Shown here: in pieces, positions 1 to 12,028 of the stretch
Numbering within the stretch: the first letter of the stretch is position 1
Layout: each line of letters starts with the position of its first letter
Assembly (NCBI GenBank): GCA_034096865.1
Contig: JAWQFJ010019961.1
Location: forward strand, 7,501 to 50,000
Direction of reading: 5' to 3'
From: Theodoxus fluviatilis
Lineage: Eukaryota; Mollusca; Gastropoda; Cycloneritida; Neritidae
Length of the DNA stretch: 42,500 nt
Made by a program: the position numbers and the translations under genes
Notes under the pieces: generated by a model
Told to the model about the DNA's origin: nothing
Database searches by the model: none
What the model saw: only the letters and a program-made list of their open reading frames with translations

Positions 1-721
1 TGTGAAATGTTTTGGATGATCTCGGTTCGGCACAACCGTCGCACCATGCACGTACATACTCCGACTCGTCTACTCCTTTCTTGAACTGCTGAATGACCTC
101 AGACGCATCTATGGGTTCAATGAGCATCGTGCCTTCCAAAGCACACTGCACAGTCTTGTCTTTGCCTTGTCGATAAGCTGATGCATCTTCTGGGACGTCT
201 TTACCACGATTGTTAGGAGTACGTGTTGAGTTCGTGCAGACACATCACAAGGTAGCACGCCCTTCCACAAGTTCACGTGTTGTTTCGGGAGTCGCATAAT
301 TTTCTGTTAATGTTGCATGGGACACACTTACATTAACTATGCTGACACATCGTTTTTTCACTTGTTCCATCTTCGGACTGGTATGGGGTGTCAGGTACTC
401 TGGAGAAGACTTCATCCCAGGTGACGCAGTGTAGGTCAGTTCTGCACTTTCTTCCTCTTGAAAACTTTCATGTCGTCTCCTGAAGTATGCCTGCTGCCTC
501 CGGAAATCAGGTTCCTTCTTCGATGGAGATTTCTTGTTCTTGTCGCCGAAGTCGCTGCATCGCCGCGCGTCCTCCCTACGGGTTACAAACGGACTCCTCC
601 ACTTCAAAGTGATAGTTGTAAATTCAGAATGTGCATCAATGCGCCATAATTTCAAGGAATGCGTTCTTGCAAGTGCATTTATAGCATGCTGTACAATCAG
701 AGGTAGGGTCTCGGCCATCAT
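1..721 (-). pseudogene. LINE ORF1-like protein, broken, runs off the window
   Basis: Reading on the minus strand from ATG at 721 (context ACACC-ATG-ATGG) there are 158 codons to a TGA at about 245, and the same frame then continues open to the window edge for about 80 more codons. The N-terminal ~45 residues (LP...A...AL..T..L..W......T.TLKWR) match in spacing the start of the ORF at 24261. A basic KKSPSKKEPDFRRQQAYF stretch corresponds to RRKPPSQRRRDQQRQRACF there. I infer a non-LTR retrotransposon ORF1 (RNA-binding) protein family that is common in invertebrates; no RRM or clear zinc knuckle is visible. The start lies only 75 nt inside a (TC)n tract (minus-strand sense). One in-frame TGA makes it a pseudogene unless it is read through. 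The 3' end is not in the window. Confidence 0.5.
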
Positions 722-794
722 GGTGTTCCTGTGCTCCGTCTAGAAGTAAAGCAGTCTACTCGGGAGCTCAGCGAAACCTCGATGGCGACAAACT

Positions 795-796
<2 letters not shown>

Positions 797-845
<49 letters not shown>

Positions 846-879
846 TATATAGAGAGTGAGAGAGAGAGAGAGAGAGAGT
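797..879. repeat. (AG)n/(ACAG)n microsatellite
   Basis: Seen directly: an AG run of about 34 nt, a short ACAG block, then AG again with one GTGAG interruption. It separates the ORF1-like pseudogene from the LINE fragment on its right; on their coding strand it reads (TC)n. Confidence 0.95.
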
Positions 880-880
880 A

Positions 881-1157
881 CACCATACATCCGCAAATCA
901 ATATCTGTACAATACTTCTTTTATATTGTCTGCCCAATGTTCATAATTTCCGGAGAGAAGCATCATCTCATAAACTTTGTAAGGATAACGAGTAACATCC
1001 TTCTTTAAAAACACGTAACCAAAATTTTTTAACATGTAGCGTTGCATTGATGTACAGTGGCTATCTTCCAGTTTATCCACACACCATCAAGTTAAGAACA
1101 TGCAGAGGAACATTAATAAATATTTTAATGGCTTGAAGATGTACATATTCCACACCC
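881..1157 (-). pseudogene. LINE ORF2 internal fragment (connection to C-terminal region)
   Basis: Minus-strand translation from 1157 gives HLQAIKIFINVP, then NLMVCG, then PLYINATLHVKKFWLR, and after a frameshift DVTRYPYKVYEMMLLSGNYEHW. This aligns block by block with the LINE at 22408-23082 (IHLQTLKRFLNVP, NLLVYGDTGR, PLYINATIGAVKYWLR, SRYPHKAYKTML). There are two in-frame stops and one frameshift. The piece lacks both the reverse transcriptase core and the natural 3' end, yet it is bounded on both sides by (GA)n, so it is not a simple 5'-truncated insertion. Confidence 0.8.
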
Positions 1158-1210
1158 AGAGAGAGAGAGAGAGAGAGAGAGAGTGAGAGAGAGAGAGAGA
1201 GGGAGAGAGA
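1158..1210. repeat. (GA)n microsatellite
   Basis: Uninterrupted GA with one GTGAG and one GGG interruption. It forms the right boundary of the LINE fragment. Confidence 0.95.
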
Positions 1211-2400
1211 TCGAGATCTACATCTACATCAAATGCAGAGGGTTTCAATTGTCAAGTCTATTCAGAAAATTCACACATTTCCAAACAAAAAGGACTGACA
1301 CGGCTTTTTTCATACAGGAAGCAGATGGTAGACAAGAAAGAAAGGTTGACATTAAACTTGAATGAAAAACTGCCATTTGCAAGGCAATTGTGAGGGCATT
1401 GGAAAGTGGCATGAGTACATCACGGCGACAACATATAACTAATCACTCTAATTCGGTATTTTAAAAATGCAGCACTTATCATGGGGTTTGTTCAAACACA
1501 TTCATGAGAAGAAAAAGAGTTAAGCATATGAATGTACGTCTTCGTCATTAAAGAAACCACGCCAATGGACTGAGCAAGAACTGTTTTGGCTTGTTTTGAA
1601 CACATTAAGAGGTTGTTAGTGTAATGTTTGCTGCAGAATTTTGAAACACTTTAAAATCACAATGGCGACTAAAGACCTCTATAGCAAAACCAACTGCTTC
1701 TGTTGACGTCGTAAAGCACTGCTCAACATACCAGAAGTACATGCTGCCACATCCTTTGCTTAGAAACATGACGTATAGCCGGGGGTAAATGACTACATAG
1801 GCAAGACTTATCAGACCTACATTTGTCTTGGGTAAATTATGGTCTAGATAAAATATGAGAGATCAGCAGACTTTTCCATGGCGGCGTTCATATCATTCGG
1901 GCAGACAAACCAGGAAGACGTCTAAATGGGGAGGACCCAGGTGTCACCAGGGATTAAGGCCACTTGTCCCCAGACTCACTGAGAAGTTCATTCCCGATTC
2001 CATCGATCTCCTTGAACGTGAAGCTGTGAGAAATACCATGAGAGCCAGTCTTAGCAAACTTCTTCAAGCTCCAGGCAGATATACACATATACTTGTATGA
2101 GCATTCCGAGAACCGTCATTCAGGGGTGCATGCTGCAAAACGTGCCTACTTCCTCTACAGTGCAAGAATCAAAATGACTAACAACCATTTAACAGTAGCT
2201 TTATATTACTCAATAACGGAGTCAAATGTGAAGAATACAAGATTTCCGAGCATTTATGATAGAGCACCACAAACCAGGTCAACAGTCGATTTTTGACTTT
2301 ATGGAGTTATCGGTTATCGGTGATCTCAAAAGCTGAGTGTATCTCAACAGTTCTGTAAATTACAACTACCTAATAAACACTGCATTTAAACGCAGAGTTG
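1211..2400. other. Unassigned, no gene seen
   Basis: Short ORFs only (81 codons or fewer) with no recognisable motif, no splice-consistent exon I could support and no clear repeat structure. Confidence 0.5.

Positions 2401-2403
<3 letters not shown>

Positions 2404-2456
<53 letters not shown>
2404..2456. repeat. (GA)n microsatellite
   Basis: A GA run of about 50 nt with one AAAG interruption. The long ORF across it is a repeat artefact (RERERE). Confidence 0.95.
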
Positions 2457-5400
2457 TGGAAAGGGAGGAAAGCAGCTTGCTTATCCCCCAAGCCACTTAC
2501 GTCGATTTGCAGCAGGACCAAGGTTTGCCACACTGACCCTTCTCCAATTCTGCTACTCCCCTCCCCTACCCCTAGGTGCGTGACGCCTGGGCAAAATGGA
2601 CGAGGTTTTCGTGAGGTTATCAGGGGAGGGTTAATACCACCAGGTCATTTCATTTGCGTTAAGAGTGGTCTCCGCCTTCGTGGAATTAATTACATAAAAA
2701 AGCTCTCAACATTTCGGATCGCGGAGTCCATTCGCCTCCTCGAGGATCTTGTAGACGCCTTTGCTAAAAATCGAGCAATTTGCGGCAGACGCAGACTGCC
2801 GGTCGCTTATTCACGAGGATCCAATTGCTCGTTTTGGCGCCGTCGTAAATCAGGCAAGACATTGGCATGCAAATGGGGAAGTTGTCTTTGTAAATAAGAC
2901 GCTTGACTTCCAAAATGCTTGACCGTTCCCTGTGGTGAATTCATTTTCTCTCCCCAGAAAATAACACAACTCCGGGTTTTGACATGTCTTCTCATGCTCT
3001 CTTGTGGTCAGACTAAGGATACATCTCAGTCTACCGCTGTTGTGGAGAAATCAAATACGGTTTTCACAACAGCCATCTGTACATCAACCGTGCTTCTCTT
3101 AAAGGGTATTTGGATCTCGTAAATAGTTTATGTAGGTAAATATGAATCCACTCTATGGCTTCCAGTGTGAACTGGAGGTCTATTATTGCTGGATGTATTA
3201 TTGATCAAATGGTGCGGTTCGTTAACAGTGTAAAAATACACGCTTTTTTATATAAAAAACAGAATATTTTTAAGCAAGTAGGTTTAACAGCACCACGACA
3301 CTTACAAAATATTTGCCTTTGCACTGTAGCATACTCCTAACAATCTTGACTCAATACAGCATGCAAAACGCTTCGTGCGAATACAGAGCATGCCATGGGA
3401 TGGACGGCTGTAATATCTACTGCGTAGATGTTTATGTCAGATGCATGGCAATTGTGCATATATACACGTTCAGGATAAACGCATGGCTGAGGCCTGAAAG
3501 TGACAGAAAAAGATCGAGATAGTATTGGTGGGTAAACGCACGCACTCTCATTGACCAAAAAGGCCCTCTTCGCTTCTGAGTGGCAGGCCTACCATCAAGG
3601 TAGTCCAGGGTTATCGACTTGCTTTCCCAAGGTTCAGTCAGTCCGAATTTGGATGCACAAGATTTCTAGCACTGCGTCTGGGTCAGCGTCGTGGACACTG
3701 TTTGCTTTCGAGCACCCAGATGTACCAGTCCTTTCTCAGTATGGACTCCCATAACGACCAACAACTCAAATCAGATGGATAATAAAATGGATGGATGATA
3801 TGTAAAGGCCTAGCAAATTTAGTAGAATATGCAAGAGGGCATTCGGTGGTATCTGAATATGAATTATTATATGAATGGAGCACTAACAAATAAATCAATG
3901 AGAGAGCAGAGTTCTGCTTTTCTAACCTGACTTTGCTGATGCCAAAGTCCTCAGAAAGGACTTCAGGAAGCCTTTGCAACGTTTTATGTGGGCCAGCAGC
4001 AGTACCATATTTTCCATTTATCATCATACATGTATAGTGAAAAATATATTGCAAGGGTGTCAGTTTCCATCCGGTGGAGGTGACCCTTGCATTCACTGCA
4101 TACAGTATAGCAAACTTCGTCTACAGCGGTTGGTGTGATTTCTATTTTTTAAAATGTGTGCAAGTCTTTCTCTTAGGTCAGATGGTCTTTACAAACATTT
4201 ATCAACTTCCATTAAACCCGAAACAGACGGAGAGATTTGTAGAAGCCGACTGAATGTAACTTAGCATTCACACCGTACTTTACATCACAGGATGTATTTG
4301 TCTGGATCAAAGTGTGTGTCTTCTTCCACAAGGTGTGGCAAGAGGATATTATGGTTGGCTGATCATTTTATTTCGTTGTTTTTGTAGCCAAATAATTGCC
4401 TTTCATATGTTTACTCCACTGAGCTACATACATGTATATAGTTCCGAAAAATGCATTTAAAAAGAGTATGCATGCCATCGTTTTTAGCAGTAAATATCTT
4501 GCAATCATTAATTCAAACAAAAAAACACTGGTCTCATCAGATCTCTAAACAAAACAACATTTAATGTGACAGAGTATGGAACGGCTGTGTGAGGATTACA
4601 TTCAGCTTCTTATCATTCTGAAGATTCAATGCGCATGACTCAAACGTTACTGAACACGAATTCCTTACATTAATTTCTTTTAACTTATGTTGTAAAGCTA
4701 TGAAAAGGTTTAGATGTATTTTCCTTGTGTACGCTAATCTCACACACTCGATAAAGAGATTCCATAAATGAAACGTGCGTTTACATTGTCTGAATACCTT
4801 TCTTACAAATTCACATACGTGCTGCAAAATGTTAGCATTGATAGAAACCTATCTGTCAATGTGGTTGTTTTGCAAGACAAGACTGTCAGTAGCGCACAGC
4901 CTGCAGAATAGTAACAGGCAAGGGAAGGATGAGAAACAAGGACTCTGCTGCTCGACCCACGGTGGACATTTTACTTCATCTCGGTCAGAGGTCTTAAACA
5001 AGCGGGCAAGGGGTTTTCCTGGACGATTTCCTCTTTCATCACTGTCGCCTTGAAATGCCGAAGATGGTCGGGTTTGCTTGTGTTAGGGTCATTTTCGACG
5101 CTGCCAGGCCACTAGTATATGATTCCGACGCGTTTACACGCTACGTATTTGCGTTTTATGACTATCGACCAGTCGCAAACTCGCCCTTACTGGAGACGTA
5201 AAAGTTTCTTCCTGGAGAGAACCAGGGAGTTGTGGTTGGCAATAGACGGCCTGCGTTTCCCGCCCTTATGACAGTCGGGTGGACAGGAAGGAAAATTCTT
5301 TGCAACAGAGATACCATCTCATTCCACCATACAGCATCTTCCCTGCAACAAATTTCTGTATCCTTTAATGGAGTGTCCACCGTTCATCTTAGAGGAATGG

Positions 5401-6880
5401 GTCACTATGTAAAACGGGCGCAAGAAATACCACGCCATGAGTTTGATGCTGGGGATAAAGTCCCAGCGGCGTCTTCATGAATGAAGGCAGCAGAGAGCCG
5501 CAGCGGAGTAAAAACTCCAGCGCCAAGGATCACCTCCAGAGGCCTTGGACAGCCGTGGCCAGACCCTAGTGCGGTAAAATTAGGATCGTTAAGGGTAACA
5601 CCCTTCCTATACATCAGCCACGATGCGAAAACAACTCGAAGAAGCAAAGCCTCCAGAGTACAGCGGGGGCCATGATTTATCAACGGCGAACCTGGGAGGA
5701 ATAAAAGCTACAACAAAGGCAGGCCTGGAGAGGTAACTCCGCCATGTTTGCCCTGGAAATTTGTGGCCGGCCAATCCGAGGCGGGATTTTTGTCAGGCAG
5801 AGTGCTCGGAGATTCACTGATTAAGTCGAGTCTTCCAGACACTCCGGCCAAGAGGTGAGGCTTGATCCCCTGGCGAAGGTCCTCGTCTTTTGTGTGCCCA
5901 GAATTGATTGCCAATATGCGGTGAAGGCCAGGGATGGCCCCCGCTCCCGGCGAAGACTAGGTCTGTCTTGACGTATGCCCACACCAGTAGCAGCTGGTCA
6001 TCGGTGTCGAGAAGGATGTCCAGAAGGTAGGACCTCGACTAAACTTTCTCCATCTTTTGTGTGCCAGCTTGACCTAATCCTTAGAGCCTTGTGAATCCAA
6101 CATCTCTGCTTTGTCCTGGTCGGCAGTCTGTGAGAGTAAGCTTTGGACACAAAGTCATTAACAGCGCTGCCGCTGTAGATGAAGGCTGTTGGACAGTGTT
6201 ACCAGTATGACCCAATGAACAAATAGGAATTCTAATAAATAACATCGTTGCATTAATATTGGATTGCCTTGTAATTATTTCATTCAGGAAAAGAGGTGTC
6301 TGAAACGTAAAAACGATCTTGATGATAATTTCAAAACTGCTATATTAATAGAGATTGAGTACGATTTGAATATCACCTGTTTCGCTCCCGCGGTCATTTA
6401 TAGTCAAGTTGTCTCTCTTGCTTACGAAGAGAGTGATTGAGTCTGTGCAGACAATGCAGGCTATTCCACAAAAAACAACGTGTAGATAATAGAGATATAT
6501 GTGCGCTACGGAGACAATTTGTGACCGCGTGTATAGAATGGGATGGTGGAGCTGCTCTCTCCTATCAACAGGGCTATTCAACAAAGTAACTGATGCTCTC
6601 ACCCACAAGTCGTGACTCGCTTGCTAAACATAGACCTGAGCCTGCGATCGAAGGAAGCGAGAAAGGGACTGCTTTTCTTCAAGAGGTCGCTTGTTTGTGC
6701 AAGACTTCACAGATGCTTTAGTTTTATTCTCGTTGATTAAGTACGCATTTGATTGCGTTATTTGTAACATTTCATCTGCTGTAAACTTGTCGGTATGCAT
6801 ATGTCAATCCTTGTGTCATTCTACCTATGTGTTTATCTGTTTATGGATCAGTTGTTTATGCGTTAGTCAGTGTCAGTTAA
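2457..6880. other. Unassigned, no gene seen
   Basis: About 4.4 kb in which the longest open frame is 137 codons (minus strand, 4096-3683) and has no recognisable domain. No inverted-repeat element, SINE or LINE motif could be supported by eye. A GC-richer patch at 5400-6200 does not resolve into a coding frame. Ancient, decayed repeats are possible. Confidence 0.45.
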
Positions 6881-6883
<3 letters not shown>

Positions 6884-6912
<29 letters not shown>

Positions 6913-6918
6913 CCTGCC

Positions 6919-7011
<93 letters not shown>
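6884..7011. repeat. (TCTG)n followed by (TC)n compound microsatellite
   Basis: About 90 nt of TCTG with two TGCC interruptions grading into about 37 nt of TC. The Cys/Leu/Ser-rich ORFs across it are repeat artefacts. Confidence 0.95.
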
Positions 7012-7012
<1 letters not shown>

Positions 7013-7759
7013 CATTTGCCAAATTATAATCTATTTAGACCAAATACTTCGAAAGTTTCATGGCTCTTTCGTAATATTTCAATCAATGGGCTGCTGAGCT
7101 TAAAGCTGACACGAAAAGCTGCACATTTCTATTCATTGAGCTCGGAATTTTCATTCCATGAACGTTTCGAAGCGGAAGGAGGATAGGTCTGGAATATTCC
7201 TGCAATTGGCATCGTTGCGAGGTTTACGGGTAATTTTGGCGGTTGCCACGTAAGAAAGTGGAAGGATTGGCATTGCATGCCATTCTTCTGGGCTGCTAGG
7301 CACTTCTCTCTAGTGGGGCAACGACAAGGATTTCATCTCCAGATTCAAATCTATTGATTTCTGCCTTCCCACCACCGCCTTCAATTATCTAGGGGTGACT
7401 TCCAGGTCGCCGCTTCAATTTAGGAGCTTCATTGGAAAAACGGGTTAGGCCTAGGTTGTCCTCCCTGGCTACCCCCGACTTGACGTTGAGACTTGCCAAA
7501 GACTTGCAAAAGACCTTCGTGCCTTTCCATTTTTTAAAGGAAATTAGCGTTTCATTACTCCGAATAAATGCTGATGCAAGTATCCCGGAGAAGTTTCAAA
7601 AGTAAAATAATTATTCACAATATCAACATTGCACATTTAATGCTAATTTCTCACGTAGAAAACTAAAATGCAGTTTTCACCTGCATTAGATGTATTTAAT
7701 AGCAGTGTACAGATGGTTAAAGATATCGGGTATGTATGTTGATAGGGGCCAAGTCAAAT

Positions 7760-7760
<1 letters not shown>
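7012..7760. other. Unassigned, no gene seen
   Basis: No supported gene. A short frame near 7340-7460 contains FNYLGVT, reminiscent of the YLG motif of LINE reverse transcriptases, but nothing around it supports a LINE. Confidence 0.4.
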
Positions 7761-7797
<37 letters not shown>

Positions 7798-7827
7798 TAA
7801 TTATTAAGAATAACAATAATAATAATG

Positions 7828-7926
<99 letters not shown>

Positions 7927-8028
7927 GTAATAACAACAACAACAACATCAACAACAACAACGACGACGACGATGACGACGACGGACGACGATGATGATGA
8001 TAATGATGATGATGATGATGATGATTAT

Positions 8029-8120
<92 letters not shown>
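7761..8120. repeat. Compound trinucleotide repeat array (AGT, AAT, AAC/ACG, GAT, AAT)
   Basis: About 360 nt made almost wholly of triplet repeats: AGT (7761-7798), AAT (about 7816-7925), a central ACA/ACG/GAT/ATG mosaic (about 7926-8025) and a second long AAT block (8026-8118). The triplet register is largely kept through the changes of unit. The poly-Ile, poly-Asn, poly-Tyr and poly-Leu frames are artefacts. Confidence 0.97.
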
Positions 8121-8204
8121 TAATATAAATCGTTTTCATAGCAATGATTATCTTCATTGTATCCTTTTTTGCGGGAATTATTTGGGGGGAATTTCATCCG
8201 CGGT

Positions 8205-8385
8205 CGCCACTGTGCAGCGCCCAGTATACGGAATTTACTCCTCGGTAGAAGAGACAATGTGGGTTAGGCATCTTGCATAAGGATGCAATTCTAGGAGTTG
8301 TGCAGTTTCGAACACTGCACCCGTCAGCTGCAAGAGACTGCAATGCAAACGCTCTGACCACTCTGCCACAGCGCTTCAGCTTTTG
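8205..8385 (-). mobile_element. tRNA-derived SINE copy 1
   Basis: On the minus strand the element starts with a Pol III A-box-like TGGCAGAGTGGTCAGAGCG and has a B-box-like GTTCGAAACTGC about 50 nt on. A conserved body follows (AATTGCATCCTTATGCAAGA, then ...GAGGAGTAAA). The same order and spacing occur at 11765-12028 (minus) and 35516-35709 (plus). The 3' part diverges from those copies and runs towards the AAT array. The 5' end is clear to about 5 nt; the 3' end is uncertain. Confidence 0.75.
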
Positions 8386-8389
8386 CTAG

Positions 8390-9680
8390 CAATGACATCA
8401 ATTGTCGACATTTTCCACTGCATAGTAAAAGTTCTTCCCTGTGGGTCTATCGCTAATCACGACTTGTTTTCCACAGGTTTATCTTACAAGAGAGCAAAAG
8501 AGCTTCATGTTTACTCTCTACGTCCACATCATTTCAAACACATTCAGAACCAATATATATAGCATAATGCTGACGCAAAACGCTTTTCCCCCTTTTCATA
8601 TCTTGTCTGTGTGCAAAATATGTTCGAATGCCAGTTTAATGTTTTCCGGTGGCTTCCCACAAAAATGTGTTATCTGTCCCTCCCAACTGAATCGGTCTGA
8701 TTCTCTGTTCTAACTGAGAAACAGCCGAAGATTTGCACTCATGGGGTTTATATTGGCAATTTTGATATTTTTTCGGAAAGCTAAACCATCGCGGAATATA
8801 CTTTTTGAGTTGCAGTTTTCAAATCCTCCCGTCTACACAAAGACGATATAATTATTTTGTGCATAAGGAAACTGCGTCCAATTGTGTATTCACCTCATCA
8901 TAATTCTGGTTCTACCGTATTTCTAAATAGGAGACCGTCATCTACGCATGTATGCTTACAGCGCATTCCCATGGATCGTTGGAGGAAATCCTTCGAGCTA
9001 GAAGGCAATGACATTGCCCGTCTTCTATAAAATTTGATTGCTCATAGAATTATCAGCACACTCAAACAATCACTTGTTTCTTCAAAATGCTCATTTTCAG
9101 TACACACGTATTCAAACAGGCATAAATTATCAACCACAGCAAACACTATAGTACATGTAATTCTAATGTTTATTGTAAGGAAACCCATTGCAGTTGGTGA
9201 GGAACTGCTAAAGGTAAATGACCTGATAAGTTATCAAGTCCAAGGCCTAAAGTAACAGGCCAATTCAGTTTGAGAGGACCTGTGATACAAGTCGGCCTCT
9301 GAGTCTAGGGGTATGGTAATTTATCACTGGTTGGATGAAGCCTGACTTGCACACATAACAGTCACTACTTTCATTCGCACTGTCTCTTTCTCTCAAAACC
9401 AGAAGAAAAGGTCATGAGAAATCAATTAATAATGATTTAATCAAATAATGACAAACTATGACATATTCCTATAAAAATCAAGCATGCACAAGAAGAGTAG
9501 TTAGTACTAGGCCAGCCCTAATTAACGAATGGTAAAGCTTATCTTCAGTTCCATGTGGGTGACTTATCTCGTGAGTCTCTTGGAAGCGCTCTCCGAATGT
9601 TCGTCGATGAAACAACGTTCATATAACACGAGTTTACTAACTTTCAATTCCAGAATTTTCCAGGGGAAGGTAGGTTCACA
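8390..9680. other. Unassigned, no gene seen
   Basis: AT-rich, short ORFs only (93 codons or fewer), no recognisable motif or repeat. Confidence 0.45.
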
Positions 9681-9689
9681 GTTACTGCT

Positions 9690-9940
9690 GAAGGGGTATA
9701 GCGGCGACAGCAGCGCTGGTGGGAACTTGTCTCTAGTCCCAACAGAAGGGGTGACGACAACAGCGTTGATGGGTAGCGGGACAGCAGCATTGGTGGGAAC
9801 TTGTCTCTAGTCACAGCAGAAGGGGGTGGCGACAGCAGAGTGGAGAAGTAACGGCGACAGCAGCGTTGGTGGACAGCGTTGATGGGGACTGGTCTCCGTT
9901 CGTAGCAAAAGGGTTTACGACAACAGCATTGATGGTCAGG
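9690..9940. repeat. Degenerate minisatellite, about 74-90 bp period
   Basis: The block GGGAACTTGTCTCTAGTC occurs at 9721 and 9795, with a diverged copy at 9884. Between these blocks are repeated GCGACAGCAGCRTTGRTGG-type cores. Roughly three copies. Confidence 0.75.
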
Positions 9941-10289
9941 CACCTCTGAGACGAGTTGGAGGGAATACTCTGTCTCAGCTGGGACTTCGGGGCGAGCCTT
10001 GTGCTCTGCTTGCGTGGTCAGTCCGAAGTGAAGGGGACGACAGTTCTCCGTTGTTTTTCATGGACTTCAATGTTGAGGGGAGGAGCCACTCATGTCGTGA
10101 CACGCCATGGTGACCTGTTGACTCCACCCCCAGATTTGGGAGGCAGCTGCGATCTCTAACTAAATTGTCACTGATTTTCCCATAATTAACTCTTCCCTGG
10201 GGACTAATGTGCTAGTGTCTCCACAGGACGGTGGCAGGACGCTTCGTTGATGTCGGACATGCCATGCTGTCTGCACCTGCACATGGGAT

Positions 10290-10440
10290 CTCTAGATAAC
10301 AATAGCTGCCTTCTCTATTCCTTCTCTTCCAGTGACCCTAACTTTAAAGTGGCTTTGTTCACAGATGGGCCTGGATAACAATCGCTGCCTTCTCTATTCA
10401 TTCCCTTGATCCACTTGGCTGAACTCACAGATGGGGACCA
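10290..10440. repeat. Two-copy tandem duplication, about 80 bp
   Basis: GATAACAATMGCTGCCTTCT occurs at about 10295 and 10374. Each copy ends in a CACAGATGGG-like block. The second copy is shorter by a small internal deletion. Confidence 0.7.
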
Positions 10441-11620
10441 TCACACCTGTCACATTTCTCCCCAACAGGAAGGCTGCTTCATCCGACATGGATCTCCGAA
10501 ACCAGCTTTCAAGTACCTTGCTATTGATCGTGTCCGTTGGGGATGATGTTTTTTGAAAGTGCAACATATCTAAGCACGTGATTCATTGCAGTGCATTCGA
10601 AACCCAGCATCTCTTCTAATGAAATCTTGCTCAGATTAGAACCTTGATGATATTACTTGGGTTGTCAAAGCAAATTGCCCAGACCACACCAGTGCTCTAA
10701 TGAGATGCACTTTTGAAGATGACCGGATATGCTTGAGGTGAATGGAGCATGACTGCTTTTGGAAATAAAAGCTACTGAAGTAGCAGCAACGACATCAAAG
10801 CGTTTGGGAAATTGGCTCCAAGAAACAGAATCTGCAGGATTATTTGTACAGAAAGTGGTAAGCCAGCAAATAATTGATCTCAGTGTCACTCACGCTCTGA
10901 TCTTCTCAGAGTACCTTGCCAATATAAAAATAATCCGATCAGTGAAAACGAAGACCTCTGATCATTACCCTTGCATGTTACCGATTACCGCGCTACTGTG
11001 ATACACGGAAATGACAAAACCTGAACAGTAATCAGAGGATGTTTTCAAGGGAAGGGAACTGTGATTTAATCAAACCTCAAGTTTCAGACAGAGAGTCACG
11101 TAGGCCAGAACGGAACCGGTTTCAAGACGAAGAGGTTTTGCACTGGAGCGAGGCATCCAATTTCCAGACTTTCTTGGCCACTTGCAGATAAAGCGTTGCA
11201 CGAAAGCGGGAAGCAACTCGGATGTTTCCGACAGAGCGGTTTCAAAGGGCCCACGTAGCTAAGATCGATAGTTGTGCTGTTTCATCATTCCTATCCTGCT
11301 CAAATCCGTCTCCTTGGAGTGTAGTGATCCATATATCATCGCTGCACTTGATGGGAAGAAAACTAGCAGAGTTGCTCGTTCTTATTTTTTTGTTGAGTTT
11401 GCATGCTTGAGGCGGCGAAGTTTGATGCACTCCGTCCTCGGTGGACTGCATCTGCCGCGCTGGAGGCTGCGCAGCCCCTGGAGTTGCCTCTCCTCCATCA
11501 TGCGAGGTACTAAAGGCATGTGTAATTTTATATAGCGACTCATCGCCTACGTCTGGTTCTCAAACCACATCGCACTTTACTCCCTGATCACTAGGCCGCT
11601 TGATCTATCAGTCACTGGCA
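10441..11620. other. Unassigned, no gene seen
   Basis: Short overlapping ORFs in several frames, none longer than 90 codons or recognisable. Confidence 0.45.
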
Positions 11621-11623
11621 GCT

Positions 11624-11754
11624 GACAGTGAACACGGTAACAGTGAACACGGTAACAGTGAACATGGTAACAGTGAAGACGGTAACAGTTAACACGGTAA
11701 CAGTGAACACGGTAACAGTGAACACGGTAACGGTGATTACGGTAACAGTGAAGA
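11624..11754. repeat. 15-bp minisatellite, about 8.7 copies
   Basis: Unit AACACGGTAACAGTG, with single-base variants (AACATGG, AAGACGG, GATTACGG). Because 15 is a multiple of 3 it stays open as a VHCYR-like pentapeptide on the minus strand, which I regard as a by-product. It sits directly beyond the 3' end of SINE copy 2. Confidence 0.95.
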
Positions 11755-11764
11755 CGCACACGAC

Positions 11765-12028
11765 CAGTAACTAGCACCAACTCTACTCCTTGGAGAGGAT
11801 ACCGACCCAATGCTGACTCATGGCTGAATAAAAGGGTTAATCGCACTACTGTGTGCCATCATTGCCCTCTCAGGCACCCGGTTTTATTCCCGGGTGGGAA
11901 GAAGCAATGTACGTTAAGCATCTTCCCAAGGATGCAATTCCGCGAACTGCGCAGCTTCGAACACCGCACCCACTAGCCGCAAGCAGCTGCAGGTAGAGCA
12001 CGCTAACTACTCGGCCACCCAGCCCCAC
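11765..12028 (-). mobile_element. tRNA-derived SINE copy 2 (uninterrupted reference copy)
   Basis: Minus-strand sense: A-box-like TGGCCGAGTAGTTAGCG, B-box-like GTGTTCGAAGCTGCG, body AATTGCATCCTTGGGAAGAT, then AATAAAACCGGG, then GTGCGATTAACCC (TTAA at 11837-11840) followed by CCATGAGTCAGCATTGGG and GAGTTGGTGCTAG. This copy continues uninterrupted through the TTAA, so it serves as the empty-site reference for the copy split at 35706/41754. It is about 264 bp long; the head resembles tRNA-Leu/Ser, with a variable-arm-like insert. The exact 3' end is uncertain. Confidence 0.8.

Noticed and set aside
7300..7470. FNYLGVT frame as a LINE reverse transcriptase fragment
   Set aside because: Only the short YLG-like block fits; flanking residues do not match other LINE blocks and stops follow quickly.
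7816..8118. CRISPR-like or regularly spaced repeat array
   Set aside because: These are simple triplet repeats without unique spacers, in eukaryotic-type DNA.
7754..8280. Poly-Ile/Asn/Asp and poly-Leu/Tyr ORFs of 150-170 codons
   Set aside because: Produced by the AAT/GAT triplet array on both strands.
8205..8385. A functional tRNA gene
   Set aside because: A- and B-box-like sequences are present, but no complete cloverleaf is visible and the same head plus body recurs at two other loci, so it is a SINE.
11577..11846. VHCYR pentapeptide repeat protein on the minus strand
   Set aside because: A 15-bp minisatellite is automatically open in a frame without stops; there are no flanking coding signs.
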